Counted from the stretch's first letter, positions 26,035-35,160 are shown. The stretch: 37,186 nt of DNA from Verrucomicrobiota bacterium (GCA_026397715.1 JAPLUN010000641.1:1-37186), one strand, 5' to 3'. Notes: generated by a model from the letters alone, not told the origin. A program made the numbers and translations.

Positions 26035-27807
26035 ATGAAATTTCGGCTGCTCCTCGGTTCGGTTCTGCTTGCATGGCTGAGCTTTCATTCTGCCGCCAAT
26101 GCGCAGACCAAGTCTTCCGGTCCTTCCATCGATGATTTGATCGATTGGGCTGATCCTCTGGCGCTGACGCAGCAAAAGCTGATCAGCTTTTTAGATGCGA
26201 ACAGTAAAGACCGACGCAAGCCTTCATACACCATCGTGACAGATGAATCGGAGAGCCGAGTGACTTTTTATCCTGGGAATTCGGCCCAAGGTAGCATGTT
26301 GGAAGACACCATGTTTGGCGGCCTCTTTGAGGTTACGCACGTTGCCGTAAGCTGTTACCGCACGAGCTCTTCGTTCGACATAACACTCAACAATAGGAAC
26401 GTGACGAAGAAAAAGCTGGCCGCACTGGAGATCATCCTCGCGCAAAAAACCGGCGATTCCCATCCTAAAGAGGTCCCGGTTGGGCCGTCGGGTCAAACGG
26501 CGCTGTGGTGGGCAAACCCAAAATATAGGGTTGGTATTACTTCGAATGGTTATTCATTGAACTTTTCCATCTCAGGCGTGCCCCCCACGTCGCAGCCTTC
26601 TCAACGACAGGCTGCAAGCGAGCCCGACAAACAGCAGACATTGTCCGCCAACCTCGACGCCCTGCTGAACTTCGCTGGATTGTGGCAGTGGACACCAGCT
26701 GATCTCGAAAAGAACTACGTGCTGAAACTCCAAGATCAGGACAAGCAGCCGAAGCCGCCACAGTTTGAATGGGTGAGCAGTGCCAAGGACCGCGCACGTT
26801 TCTCCCGCCACATGTTTAGCAATGCAGAGACCAATCTGACCATGTTTGGCGGTTCCATCAAAGTGGAGGAAGCCATTCTCGAATTCGTGAACGGCAAAGC
26901 GGCCCGCGCCACGATCTCCTTCTACAATCGCGGCGACTCGGGCGATATCACCACGACAGAATTCGACCGCATTTTCAAACTGATCGGTCAAAACCTAGGT
27001 CAGGTGATGAAGGTCACTCCCAAGCGCCAGATAGTGTCCTCCAACGCCGCGCTGCCCGTTACCGGCTGGAACTGGACCTCGCCCAGCGGCGTCGCACTGC
27101 TCGAATACAACGACTACAACACACCCGGCAAAGTCACCAAGCCCGAGTTCCTGCGCCTGAAACTCGCCGCACCCAATCAGGCCGACTGGAGCATGGGCAA
27201 GATGGCCACTGGCGTCCAGCGCATGGAATTGCTCCAGCGTGTGAAAAAGACCGCCGAAGGTGATGTCTACATTTCTGGCGTACCCATGGTGGATCAGGGG
27301 CAGAAAGGCTACTGCGTCGCCGCCAGCTGCCAGCGTCTGTTTGAATACATGCGCATTCCTTGTGACCAGCACGAGATGGCCAAACTCGTCAGCATCGATG
27401 CTGGAAGCGGCGCTGATATCACCACCATGCAGAAGAGCCTCGCCAAGATCGACGGCGCTTTCAATGTGACTTTCAAACCGCTGATCAATCCCGAACAGTA
27501 TTACTCCAGAGGCAAGCGCCGTGTCTCAGAGAAGGAGTTCCTCTCCATCATCAAAGAATACACCGACAAAGGCGTGCCCTTGCTCTGGGGTTTGTTCCTG
27601 GGTCAGAAGCCCGAGGATCCACCGCTGCCAAACGGTGGCCAGGTCAGCGGCGGTCACATGCGCATGGTCATTGGTTACAACCTCGCTAAAAACCAAGTGC
27701 TCTTCACCGACTCCTGGGGTGCCGGCCATGAGCTCAAGCGCATGACATTGCTTGACGCTTACGACGTCACCCTCGGCCTCTACTCCATGGCTCCGCGCGG
27801 CTTGTGA
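26035..27807 (+). CDS. Secreted C39-like cysteine peptidase with duplicated N-terminal domain
   Basis: A 590-residue exported protein. The start at 26035 gives a signal peptide (MKFRLLLGSVLLAWLSFHSAANA). Residues ~400-590 resemble the papain-like peptidase C39 family, with Cys427 in GYCVAAS, His541 in GGHMRMVIGYN and Asp559 in FTDSWG. Two copies of an unrecognised ~160-residue domain come first (~32-187 and ~206-370). Each opens with a short helix rich in Leu and Trp, has a strand-turn MFGG (93-96 and 270-273, at the same offset) and ends with beta-strands. The repeat is diverged but collinear. Processing of another exported protein is possible; no substrate or ABC transporter is adjacent. 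It abuts the convergent DUF5069 gene with no gap. Confidence 0.82.
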   Translation: MKFRLLLGSVLLAWLSFHSAANAQTKSSGPSIDDLIDWADPLALTQQKLISFLDANSKDRRKPSYTIVTDESESRVTFYPGNSAQGSMLEDTMFGGLFEVTHVAVSCYRTSSSFDITLNNRNVTKKKLAALEIILAQKTGDSHPKEVPVGPSGQTALWWANPKYRVGITSNGYSLNFSISGVPPTSQPSQRQAASEPDKQQTLSANLDALLNFAGLWQWTPADLEKNYVLKLQDQDKQPKPPQFEWVSSAKDRARFSRHMFSNAETNLTMFGGSIKVEEAILEFVNGKAARATISFYNRGDSGDITTTEFDRIFKLIGQNLGQVMKVTPKRQIVSSNAALPVTGWNWTSPSGVALLEYNDYNTPGKVTKPEFLRLKLAAPNQADWSMGKMATGVQRMELLQRVKKTAEGDVYISGVPMVDQGQKGYCVAASCQRLFEYMRIPCDQHEMAKLVSIDAGSGADITTMQKSLAKIDGAFNVTFKPLINPEQYYSRGKRRVSEKEFLSIIKEYTDKGVPLLWGLFLGQKPEDPPLPNGGQVSGGHMRMVIGYNLAKNQVLFTDSWGAGHELKRMTLLDAYDVTLGLYSMAPRGL

Positions 27808-28239
27808 TCAGGGTGCACGTCCTTCCTCGACATCCATCATGTCAAAGAAAGTCACAAGGTCTTCGCGATGGGCCAGGCCGGCCTCGGCCCGCTGCTTGAT
27901 GAGCCCTTCACTGGCGGCATCGCGCCAGCCGCGCTTGTGCATGAAGCCGTTCCAAATTTCAATCTGCTCCGCCGTCGGCCGGTTGCCGTTCAAGCAGCAC
28001 CACTCAAGGATTTCCTCGTCAGTTCCACCTGCCAGCGTGCGCTCTGAAAGCTCACTGAAGTCCACTCCGAGAAACTTGCACACACGCTCGTCAAAGGTGC
28101 GGTTTCCACTCAGGTAGCCCAGATGATAGCCGTCGGGCAGTTTGCCTTCCTTGGCGTTGAGCCTGATTTTATCGAGGATGCGCCCAAAGACGGCGATGCC
28201 GCCGACCAAATCACGGGGAGAACGAATGGGAAATGCCAT
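27808..28239 (-). CDS. DUF5069-family protein
   Basis: A soluble 143-residue protein. The N-terminal IRSPRDLVGGIAVFGRILDK and the LPDGYHLGYLSGNRTFDERV segment are typical of DUF5069, a family frequent in verrucomicrobia and planctomycetes with no known function. It lies 43 bp downstream of the DUF1080-like gene on the same strand and may be co-transcribed. The stop directly abuts the stop of the C39-like gene. The protein is complete; nothing in it suggests catalysis. Confidence 0.8.
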   Translation of the reverse strand: MAFPIRSPRDLVGGIAVFGRILDKIRLNAKEGKLPDGYHLGYLSGNRTFDERVCKFLGVDFSELSERTLAGGTDEEILEWCCLNGNRPTAEQIEIWNGFMHKRGWRDAASEGLIKQRAEAGLAHREDLVTFFDMMDVEEGRAP

Positions 28240-28282
28240 GCGCCTTTTTAACTAGGACGCATGGCAAAGTCAATTCGCCGCC

Positions 28283-28993
28283 TTATTCCGCCTTCTTCTT
28301 CCCTTTGCCCGCCGGTTTGGCGGCAGCAGCCACCTTTTCACCGGGCTTCGGCAGGCTGGCCTTCACCTCTTCCCACGCAGGATTGAGCGTAGCTTCGGTC
28401 AGTGAGAAGTTGCGAAAATCCACCGTCTGTCCGCTCACCGTGAATCCGGGGCTGGCTTTCTCAGTCAGGAAAAGGTCACTGGCACCCCAGGCCACGAGGT
28501 CATCCACCTTGCCCAGCATCTTGTCTCCCACCATTTCCAGGCGCACCTTGTGCCAGCCTTCACCGAGTTCCGTGGGAAAACGGGCAAAGACGACCGCCTT
28601 GTCCGGTCCCTCATGGTCGTTGTCATCACGCTGGATGGCCACCGTCTTCGGCGTGATCATGATGCGCGCCATGTGGTCCTTGATGGCGTTGATGGAAAGG
28701 CTCGTGGCCTTGGCCCCGGAAAACTTGAACTCATACTCAATCACAAAATCCTTCAGCTTGTTGGGCAGGCGGGTCACTGCACCATGCTTGTCAGCCTCCA
28801 GTTCAGAGCCGCGCAGCACGCCGTCAACCGGCTCCCACTTGCCCTTGGCTGCCTTCCACGGAGCGCCAGTGCCGGTGCTGAGATTGTTTTCATAGATGAC
28901 CTTGCCAGGAATGGCGAGCAGCGGCTTGTCCTCGCCACGTGCAGCAAAGGCGGCAACAGCGAGCGTCAGGGTGAGCAGGGAGGTATGTTTCAT
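28283..28993 (-). CDS. Exported DUF1080-like (concanavalin-fold) protein
   Basis: A 236-residue protein. The start at 28993 (MKHTSLLTLTLAVAAFAARGE) gives a signal peptide, so the longer frame from 29098 is rejected. The body has the single beta-sandwich pattern of DUF1080 / 3-keto-disaccharide-hydrolase-like proteins: GKWEPVDGVLRGSE, FVIEYEFKFSGAK, GEGWHKVRLEMVGDK and FTVSGQTVDFRNFSLT. The C-terminus is a low-complexity basic tail (AAAAKPAGKGKKKAE). Some relatives cleave 3-keto-glycosides, but key residues for that cannot be confirmed here, so the family fold is the safer claim. It is divergent from the broken hydrolase gene with a 67-bp gap. Confidence 0.75.
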   Translation of the reverse strand: MKHTSLLTLTLAVAAFAARGEDKPLLAIPGKVIYENNLSTGTGAPWKAAKGKWEPVDGVLRGSELEADKHGAVTRLPNKLKDFVIEYEFKFSGAKATSLSINAIKDHMARIMITPKTVAIQRDDNDHEGPDKAVVFARFPTELGEGWHKVRLEMVGDKMLGKVDDLVAWGASDLFLTEKASPGFTVSGQTVDFRNFSLTEATLNPAWEEVKASLPKPGEKVAAAAKPAGKGKKKAE

Positions 28994-29060
28994 GGGTCGT
29001 TGTGAACGACAGCATCGCATCCATGTTGCGCGAAAATTCCCGACCTGATAGAACCGGCGC

Positions 29061-30120
29061 ATGCGCACCACTGCTGTTTGTCTCACTCTCCTGCTCACTC
29101 ACATGCAAGCCGACGAACCCAATGCCGCCGCCGAAGCCTGGCTCGCGAAGACCAAGATCGCTCCGCCCATGCAAGTGCCAGCCTCCCTCGACGCATGGCA
29201 GAATCAGCGAGCACAAATCCGCGCGAAGTTAAACGACCTCCTCGGCGACCTCCCACCGCGTCCACCCACCTCCGCATTCCAAGTGCTCACCCGCGAGGAC
29301 AAAGGCAGCTACACTCTGGAAACCCTCCAATTCGACAATGGCGCAGGCGAAATCGTGAAAGGCTATGTCTTTGTACCGAAACACGCGACAGCACAAACCA
29401 AGGCCCCCGCCATCCTCTACTGCCACTGGCACGGCGGCCAATATGACATCGGCAAACAGGAGCTCCTACAAACGAATGCGACACCCGTCGCCGCAGGCCC
29501 CGCGCTGGCCGCTGCCGGTTACATCGTCCTTGGCATCGACGCACCCTGCTTTGGCGAACGCAACGGCCAGGGCCCCGATGGCCCGCAGCAGAAAGGCGGC
29601 AACGGCGAGATGACCGCCTCTAAATTCAATCTCTGGGCCGGCCGCACGCTGTGGGGAATGATGCTGCGCGATGATCTCACCGCACTCGATTACCTTTGCT
29701 CACGCTCGGAAGTAGACGTGCAGCGCATCGGCGTCACCGGCATCAGCATGGGCTCCACCCGCAGCTGGTGGATCATGGCGCTCGATGACCGCCCGCGCGC
29801 CGCCGTGTGCGTGGGCTGGCATTTATTACTTCGTCCCCGGCATGCTCAAACACTTCGACACCGAAGCCGTCATCGCTCTCGGCGCCCCGCGCCCCATGCT
29901 CTTCATGACCGGAGATCAAGATAGCGGCTCACCCACCGACGGCGTACGCCACATCGGCAAGATCGTGAGCCAGGTGTACGCACTTCATGGCCAGGATGCG
30001 ACATCACATTTCGACAACGAGATCTACCCCGGCGTCGGCCACGTCTATCTGCCCGAGATGTGGGACAAGACGGTGCAATGGATGGACCGCTGGGTGAAGA
30101 ACGGAAATCCAGTCAAGTAG
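29061..30120 (+). pseudogene. Alpha/beta hydrolase (acetyl-xylan-esterase / dienelactone-hydrolase type), frame-disrupted
   Basis: The gene begins with a signal peptide (MRTTAVCLTLLLTHMQA) and runs in one frame through APAILYCHWHGGQYD, the oxyanion region and the nucleophile elbow GISMGS to RAAVCVG. The remaining protein (GIYYFVPGMLKHFDTE, the acid loop FMTGDQDSGSP, and histidine in YPGVGHVYLP) continues in another frame to the TAG at 30118-30120. The switch lies at about 29811-29822. From memory, intact relatives have about 20 more residues (LTRYQ...HG) between AVCVG and GIYYFVP, so an out-of-frame deletion is more likely than one lost base. All three catalytic residues survive on opposite sides of the lesion. 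A sequencing or assembly error is the alternative. Confidence 0.8.
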
Positions 30121-30150
30121 GTCAAAGCTACGCTCAGGCGCATTTTGACC
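30120..30150. terminator. Candidate bidirectional terminator between the hydrolase and pfk
   Basis: GGTCAAA (30120-30126) and TTTGACC (30144-30150) are perfect inverted copies, with an inner CGC/GCG pair. The hairpin sits in the 39-bp space between two convergent stops. The T-runs are poor on both sides, so efficiency is doubtful. Confidence 0.35.
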
Positions 30151-30159
30151 TTCTCTGGG

Positions 30160-31308
30160 CTACCACGAACTCAAATCATCATGCAGCCGCTCCATCTCAC
30201 GGGAGAAGGCCGCACGTTCCGGCATGTCAGGCTCGCCGTAAGGCACGATTTCGATGACGTTCTTGCGCAGCGCGGTGATGCCGCTGCTGCCGTCACTCTT
30301 CTGAATGGTCGTCCACGCACAATCCGCAAAACGTGCGGCGAGGAGGCAGTCCTGCGGCGTCGTATGGCCCCCGCGCTGCAAATGGCCGAGCACGGAAGGA
30401 CGCACTTCAAGGTCAGGGAAGGGGGCTCCGGCACGCTGGAAGTACTGCTGGAAGGCATCCATCAGCACATAGGCGCGGTTGCGCTTCTGCGGTGGATCAA
30501 ACTCCACGCCTTCCGCCACCAGCACAATGGCGTGGCCACGTCCGCGTGTCATCGCGCCTTCGATCTTGGCTGCGAGCTTCTTCATGGCCTCCTCGTTCAG
30601 CGGGCCTCCTTCAGGGGTGACGATCATCTCCGCACCCGAAGCCAGGCCAGCCATCCGGGCCAGATCACCGCTGGCGCGGCCCATCGTTTCCAGCACCATC
30701 ACGCGGCGGTGGCTGCGTGCCGTGTCGATGAAGTGATCCACCGCCCAGACAAGCGTGTTCACCGCCGTATCGACGCCCAGCGCCATGTCAGTAAATTGAA
30801 GATCGTTGTCAATCGTCGCAGGAATGCCGATCACGCGCAGGTCACTTTCCTCCGCCAGCAGCTTGGCACCCGTGAGTGAGCCATCGCCGCCCACGACGAC
30901 CAGCGCGCGCACGTTGAGGCTCTTCAGCAGCTTGATGACGCTGTCACGCACCTTCTTCTCGTGGAATTCCAGGCAGCGTGCGGATCCGAGGATGGTGCCG
31001 CCTTTGCCCATGATGCCGCTCACGCTCGCGTGGTCCATCTGGATGACGTGCAGCTGCTCGGAGATCAGACCCGCCCGGCCCGTGTGGGTGGCGATGTCCT
31101 TTTTCAGACGCACCAGGGCTTCCGCATCATCATTCACAGCACGTGCGGTACGGACGAGGCCGCGGTAACCGTCTCGGATGCCGAGCACCGCGATTTTTTC
31201 ACGGTTCAGGCCCAGGCGCACGATGGCACGCAGGAAGGCATTCATGCCAGGTGAATCACCACCGCTGAAAAGGACGGCGACGGATTGCTCGGGGAAAGTG
31301 GCGCTCAT
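30160..31308 (-). CDS. pfkA: 6-phosphofructokinase
   Basis: A 382-residue glycolytic enzyme that phosphorylates fructose 6-phosphate. Family motifs are complete: GGDSPGMNAF, GGTILGSAR, GGDGSLTGAK, IPATIDNDL with the catalytic Asp, MGRASGDLA and GHLQRGG. The glycine in GGDGS and the alanine in PATIDND (not GGDDS / PKTIDND) point to ATP rather than pyrophosphate as phosphate donor. The start at 31308 (MSATFPEQSV) is chosen because family homology starts just after it; a frame back to 31359 adds nothing typical. The gene is about 60 residues longer than E. coli PfkA. It is divergent from the EamA transporter. Confidence 0.95.
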   Translation of the reverse strand: MSATFPEQSVAVLFSGGDSPGMNAFLRAIVRLGLNREKIAVLGIRDGYRGLVRTARAVNDDAEALVRLKKDIATHTGRAGLISEQLHVIQMDHASVSGIMGKGGTILGSARCLEFHEKKVRDSVIKLLKSLNVRALVVVGGDGSLTGAKLLAEESDLRVIGIPATIDNDLQFTDMALGVDTAVNTLVWAVDHFIDTARSHRRVMVLETMGRASGDLARMAGLASGAEMIVTPEGGPLNEEAMKKLAAKIEGAMTRGRGHAIVLVAEGVEFDPPQKRNRAYVLMDAFQQYFQRAGAPFPDLEVRPSVLGHLQRGGHTTPQDCLLAARFADCAWTTIQKSDGSSGITALRKNVIEIVPYGEPDMPERAAFSREMERLHDDLSSW

Positions 31309-31415
31309 GGAAAATAGGGTTGGGGGGTCTTTGCTTAGCGAGCACTCTGCGCGTGGCAAGTGGCTGCTTAAGAGGTTGAAATTCCTCGCGCTTGCTACCC
31401 TGCCTGCGCGTGTTA

Positions 31416-32312
31416 ATGGCGGGGGTGTCCCCTGCCTTCGCCACCACGCTTTTTCCGCTCATTGCCGCCCTCCTCTATGCTTTTGGGGCCCTCGTGCTGA
31501 AACGCTCCAGCGACCTCGGCGTCGGCCTCTGGCGTACCACATTTGTCGCAAATTTGATCGTCGCGGGGCTGTTTTCCTTTCTCTGGCTGCTCGGCGGGCC
31601 ACCGGTGGAAATAGTCGATTTGTGGCAGCCCGGCGTGATCGCCATGTGCCTATTCATCGGCCAGCTCGCGCAGTTTCTGGCGCTGGAAAAGGGGGATGTG
31701 TCCGTCGCCGTGCCCGTCTTTGGACTGAAGGTCATCCTCGTCGCCTTCTTCACTCCACTGCTCATTGGTGAAGCCGTCGGCTTGAAGCTGTGGATCGCCG
31801 CCTTTCTCAGCGTCCTGGGCATCACCTTCCTCAACCGCAAGGATGCCGGCCAGCCGCCTCGCCATCTGCTCATCACCTTCGTCGCCGGTGGCATCGGCGC
31901 AGTGGCCTTCGCCATCTTCGATGTGCTCGTGCAAAAGTGGGGCCCCTACTGGGGCGTAGGCCGCCTGCTCCCCTGCATTTTCTGGATCAATGCCCTGCTC
32001 TCCTTCGGCCTCATCTTCCGGTTTTCAGCCCCCCTGAGCGCCATCCGGGTCCAGGCCTGGCCATGGCTCGTGGGTGGGGCGGTCCTGCTCGGCACCCAGA
32101 GCATCATTTTCGTCAGCACCCTCGCCGTCTTTGGCAAGGCCACCTCGGCCAACATCGTCTATGCCTCACGCGGCCTCCTCAGCGTGGCCCTCGTCTGGAT
32201 GATTGGCCACTGGTTCATGAACGCCGAACAGCATCTCGGCCCCAAGGTCATGCGCTGGCGTCTGGCCGGCGCGCTCCTCATGATGAGCGCCATCGTGCTT
32301 GTCGTGGGTTAA
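31416..32312 (+). CDS. EamA/DMT-family transporter
   Basis: An inner-membrane protein of 298 residues with ten hydrophobic helices and the internal two-fold repeat of the drug/metabolite transporter superfamily. The first half contains TLFPLIAALLYAFGALVLKR and ending helices near FGLKVILVAFFTPLL; the second half runs from VAGGIGAVAFAIFDVL to MMSAIVLVVG. ATG 31416 is taken as start; an in-frame TTG at 31392 is less likely. Substrates of this family range from amino acids to metabolites and cannot be deduced. It lies 73 bp before the CehA/McbA-like gene, so a shared transcript is possible. Confidence 0.87.
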   Translation: MAGVSPAFATTLFPLIAALLYAFGALVLKRSSDLGVGLWRTTFVANLIVAGLFSFLWLLGGPPVEIVDLWQPGVIAMCLFIGQLAQFLALEKGDVSVAVPVFGLKVILVAFFTPLLIGEAVGLKLWIAAFLSVLGITFLNRKDAGQPPRHLLITFVAGGIGAVAFAIFDVLVQKWGPYWGVGRLLPCIFWINALLSFGLIFRFSAPLSAIRVQAWPWLVGGAVLLGTQSIIFVSTLAVFGKATSANIVYASRGLLSVALVWMIGHWFMNAEQHLGPKVMRWRLAGALLMMSAIVLVVG

Positions 32313-32385
32313 AAGAATTCGCTGCTGCAGTCCAAGCCGCCCTCGCATTTGGAAGCCCGCATCCTCTGCGAACGTTGGAGTCCCC

Positions 32386-34698
32386 ATGAAAACGTCGCTC
32401 TTGCTCTGTCTGTGTGTCGCCATCATGACTTCGGGCCACGCCGCCGAAGTCGAACCCCAGCCCTTCTTCACCGCCACTCAGCGCCTCATCGACGCCGCAG
32501 CCTTTCTCGGCTCGCCCTTTGATCAGACCGAGCTCACCACGCTGCGCGCCTGCATCAAGACTCACGACGCAGCCTCCGTCGCCAAGGCCCAAACAGTGCT
32601 CAATGCCCACGCTCTCTTCCACGTCACCATCACGCCCGAACAGCGCGTGAAGGTCGAGCGCGGCGCGGCCAAAGCCGTCCTCGATGAATCCGGCTGGCGG
32701 CAGTACCTTGTGCGCGTTGAGAATGAAGCCGGCGTCACCGCCAAGCTCGCCGCCAGCAGTCCGCAGGCCAAAGAAGTCTATGTGAAAGGCTCCCCGCCCG
32801 TGGCACCGCATGCCCAGCCTCGCGATCCCGGACCACCGGCGCTCTCCGCACGCTGGCTCGACCTGCAAATGTTTGAGGCCCCGCCGTTGCAGCCCTCGCT
32901 CAGCGGACTCGGCGTCGAGTATCGCATCATCCAACTCTACAGCAGCGAGGCGGGCAAACGCGAAGCCGTCTTCAGTTTCGACACCGGCCAGGGCACGCAG
33001 GATCTTGGCTTCCGCGCTGAAACGAGCGTCCTCTTTGAATGCCAGCCCGCACGCGAAGTGGCGCTGAACATCCTTGATGAAAGCGGCAAACCCTGCATCG
33101 CCGAACTCCTTATCAAAGACCACGCCGGACGCATCTACCCGAGCCAGATCAAACGCCTCGCCCCAGATTTCTTCTTCCACCCTCAGATCTACCGTGGCGA
33201 TGGCGAAGTGCTAAAACTCCCCGATGGCGACTACGACATCATCTTCCGTCGCGGCCCGGAATCCGTGCCCGAGCAGCGCAAGGTCAAGATCGCGGGGAAA
33301 AACAACTCGCTAAAATTTCAGGTCAAGCGCTGGATCGATCCCAGCCAGCTCGGCTGGTGGAGCGGCGATCACCACATCCACGCGGCCGGTTGTGCCCACT
33401 ACTCCGTGCCGACCATGGGCGTGCATGCCCCTGACATGGCGCGGCATTGCATGGGCGAAGATTTGAAGATCGGTGCCAACCTCACCTGGGGGCCCTGCTT
33501 CGATTACCAAAAGCAGTTCTTCACCGGCACCGAGGACAAGGAGTCGCGCTTCCCTTTCCTCCTGCGCTACGATGTCGAGGTCAGCGGTTTCGGCAGCCAC
33601 AAAAGCGGCCACCTCTGCCTGCTCAAACTCAAAGAGCTGATGTACCCCGGCGGCGACAGCACCGCGCACTGGCCCACCCTTTGCCTGAACACCCTCAAGT
33701 GGGCCAAAAAACAGGGCGCACTCTGCGGTCCCGCCCACAGCGGCTGGGGACTGCAACCGCTCGCTGAAAATGATCCGGCCCGTAAGCAGAACTACAAACT
33801 CGGCATCCATAGCGCCACCGACGAACTGCCGAACTTTATCATCCCTCCCTTCAACGGCATCGGTGCGAATGAATACATCGTCGATGTCACTCACCTGGTG
33901 GAAGGCCCGGATGGCAAACCGGTGCCAGCGGTCGATTTCCTCTCCATGGTGGACACCCCGCACACCTGGGAGCTGAATATCTGGTATCACACCCTCAATG
34001 CCGGCTTCCGCACCCGCATCAGCGGCGAGACCGACTTCCCCTGCATCTACGGCGAGCGCGTCGGCCTCGGCCGCTCCTACGTGAAGCTCGATGGCCGCCT
34101 CAGCTACGATGCTTGGTGCGAGGGCATCCGCGCCGGTCGCGCCTACGTCAGCGATGGCAAGAGCCACCTCATGGACTTCAAGGCCAACGATCAGGAACTC
34201 GGCGTGAACGCCAGCGAACTCAAACTCGCCAAGCCCGCCACTATCAAACTCACGGCCAAAATCGCCGCACGACTGGATGACGTACTGCATCCCGAAATTC
34301 AATCCGCCCCCGTCGATCAAAAACCCTTCTGGGACCTCGAACGCGCCCGCCGCGGCGCCTCGCACAACGTGCCCGTCGAAGTCATTGTGAACGGCATCTC
34401 CGTCGCCCAGAAAAACATCACCGCCGATGGCGTCACCCGCGAAATGAGCTTCGACGTGCCCATCACCAGGAGCTGCTGGGTCACCCTGCGCATTCGCGCC
34501 AGCTCACACACCAATCCCATCTTCGTCATCGTCGCCGACAAGCCCATCCGCGAAAAACGCAGCCTCGAATGGTGCCTCAAAAGCGTCGATCAATGCTGGT
34601 CACAAAAAGAAGCCCTCATTGACCCCAAAGAACATGCCGATGCCGTGGCAGCCTATGACCACGCGCGTCAGGTGTATCGGGAGCGGCTGACAGAGTGA
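32386..34698 (+). CDS. Secreted CehA/McbA-type metallohydrolase (PHP superfamily)
   Basis: A 770-residue exported protein. The ATG at 32386 follows a GGAG and begins a signal peptide (MKTSLLLCLCVAIMTSGHAA). After ~310 residues of mostly beta-type sequence comes the PHP-like metal motif GDHHIHAAGC (His329, His330, His332) and, later, GPAHSGWG (His451), as in the CehA/McbA family, named for carbaryl-hydrolysing members. The C-terminal ~200 residues include VDTPHTWELNIWYHTLNAGF and GRAYVSDGKSHLM, typical of the family. The natural substrate is unknown. The stop lies 3 bp from the convergent small gene. Confidence 0.87.
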   Translation: MKTSLLLCLCVAIMTSGHAAEVEPQPFFTATQRLIDAAAFLGSPFDQTELTTLRACIKTHDAASVAKAQTVLNAHALFHVTITPEQRVKVERGAAKAVLDESGWRQYLVRVENEAGVTAKLAASSPQAKEVYVKGSPPVAPHAQPRDPGPPALSARWLDLQMFEAPPLQPSLSGLGVEYRIIQLYSSEAGKREAVFSFDTGQGTQDLGFRAETSVLFECQPAREVALNILDESGKPCIAELLIKDHAGRIYPSQIKRLAPDFFFHPQIYRGDGEVLKLPDGDYDIIFRRGPESVPEQRKVKIAGKNNSLKFQVKRWIDPSQLGWWSGDHHIHAAGCAHYSVPTMGVHAPDMARHCMGEDLKIGANLTWGPCFDYQKQFFTGTEDKESRFPFLLRYDVEVSGFGSHKSGHLCLLKLKELMYPGGDSTAHWPTLCLNTLKWAKKQGALCGPAHSGWGLQPLAENDPARKQNYKLGIHSATDELPNFIIPPFNGIGANEYIVDVTHLVEGPDGKPVPAVDFLSMVDTPHTWELNIWYHTLNAGFRTRISGETDFPCIYGERVGLGRSYVKLDGRLSYDAWCEGIRAGRAYVSDGKSHLMDFKANDQELGVNASELKLAKPATIKLTAKIAARLDDVLHPEIQSAPVDQKPFWDLERARRGASHNVPVEVIVNGISVAQKNITADGVTREMSFDVPITRSCWVTLRIRASSHTNPIFVIVADKPIREKRSLEWCLKSVDQCWSQKEALIDPKEHADAVAAYDHARQVYRERLTE

Positions 34699-34701
34699 GG
34701 T

Positions 34702-35160
34702 TTAATCTTCGTCCTCAAGCCAGAGAACCCCTGATTTTCCTTCATCAAGTACCAGGAGGCCACCATCAAAAGTAGCATCAGTGGCGGGCACCGATTCTGC
34801 TCCAAAGCATGTGCTGCTGTGTTTGGATTTTCGCCAGCCGACTTCCCACATTCCATTGGTGAAGAATCGAGCAGCTTTGCCGAAATGTTCGAGGAACTCG
34901 CTGATGCATATTTTGCTCTCTGGCTCCGATATCCGCGGCTGTTGAAAGGCCATGTCCTCGCAGAGAATCCTTGAAAGCAGCGCCGCTGCAATAGCTCTGT
35001 CCACCTCTCTCCAATGGGGGCCCAACTGTTTGAGTCCAAAATGAACCGCCGCCTCATCGGGATTGACGAAACCTTGATCGCAAATGTCCAAATAAAGTCC
35101 GCAAGCCACGGGTTCGGCTTCATGAAGAACTTTGAGATACATTTCCTCGGGTGGTGTCAT
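34702..35160 (-). CDS. Hypothetical small acidic protein downstream of pbpC
   Basis: A soluble, acidic 152-residue protein with no recognised domain. It has a helical N-terminal half (MYLKVLHEAEPVACGLYLDI, REVDRAIAAALLSRILCE) and a C-terminal half with a tryptophan-rich end (EGKSGVLWLEDED). Its start is 2 bp after the pbpC stop, so the two are almost certainly translated from one message. The size and acidity recall immunity or inhibitor proteins, but there is no toxin gene in view and no motif to support this. Base composition is somewhat less GC-rich than in its neighbours. Confidence 0.65.
   Translation of the reverse strand: MTPPEEMYLKVLHEAEPVACGLYLDICDQGFVNPDEAAVHFGLKQLGPHWREVDRAIAAALLSRILCEDMAFQQPRISEPESKICISEFLEHFGKAARFFTNGMWEVGWRKSKHSSTCFGAESVPATDATFDGGLLVLDEGKSGVLWLEDED

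Noticed and set aside
29811-29822. Programmed ribosomal frameshifting in the hydrolase gene
   Set aside because: There is no slippery heptamer or downstream structure at the switch point, and residues normal for the family appear to be missing, which points to a deletion or a sequence error.
33310-34365. A 351-codon minus-strand frame inside the CehA/McbA-like gene
   Set aside because: Shadow of codon bias with no recognisable domain and an alanine/glycine/valine-rich product.
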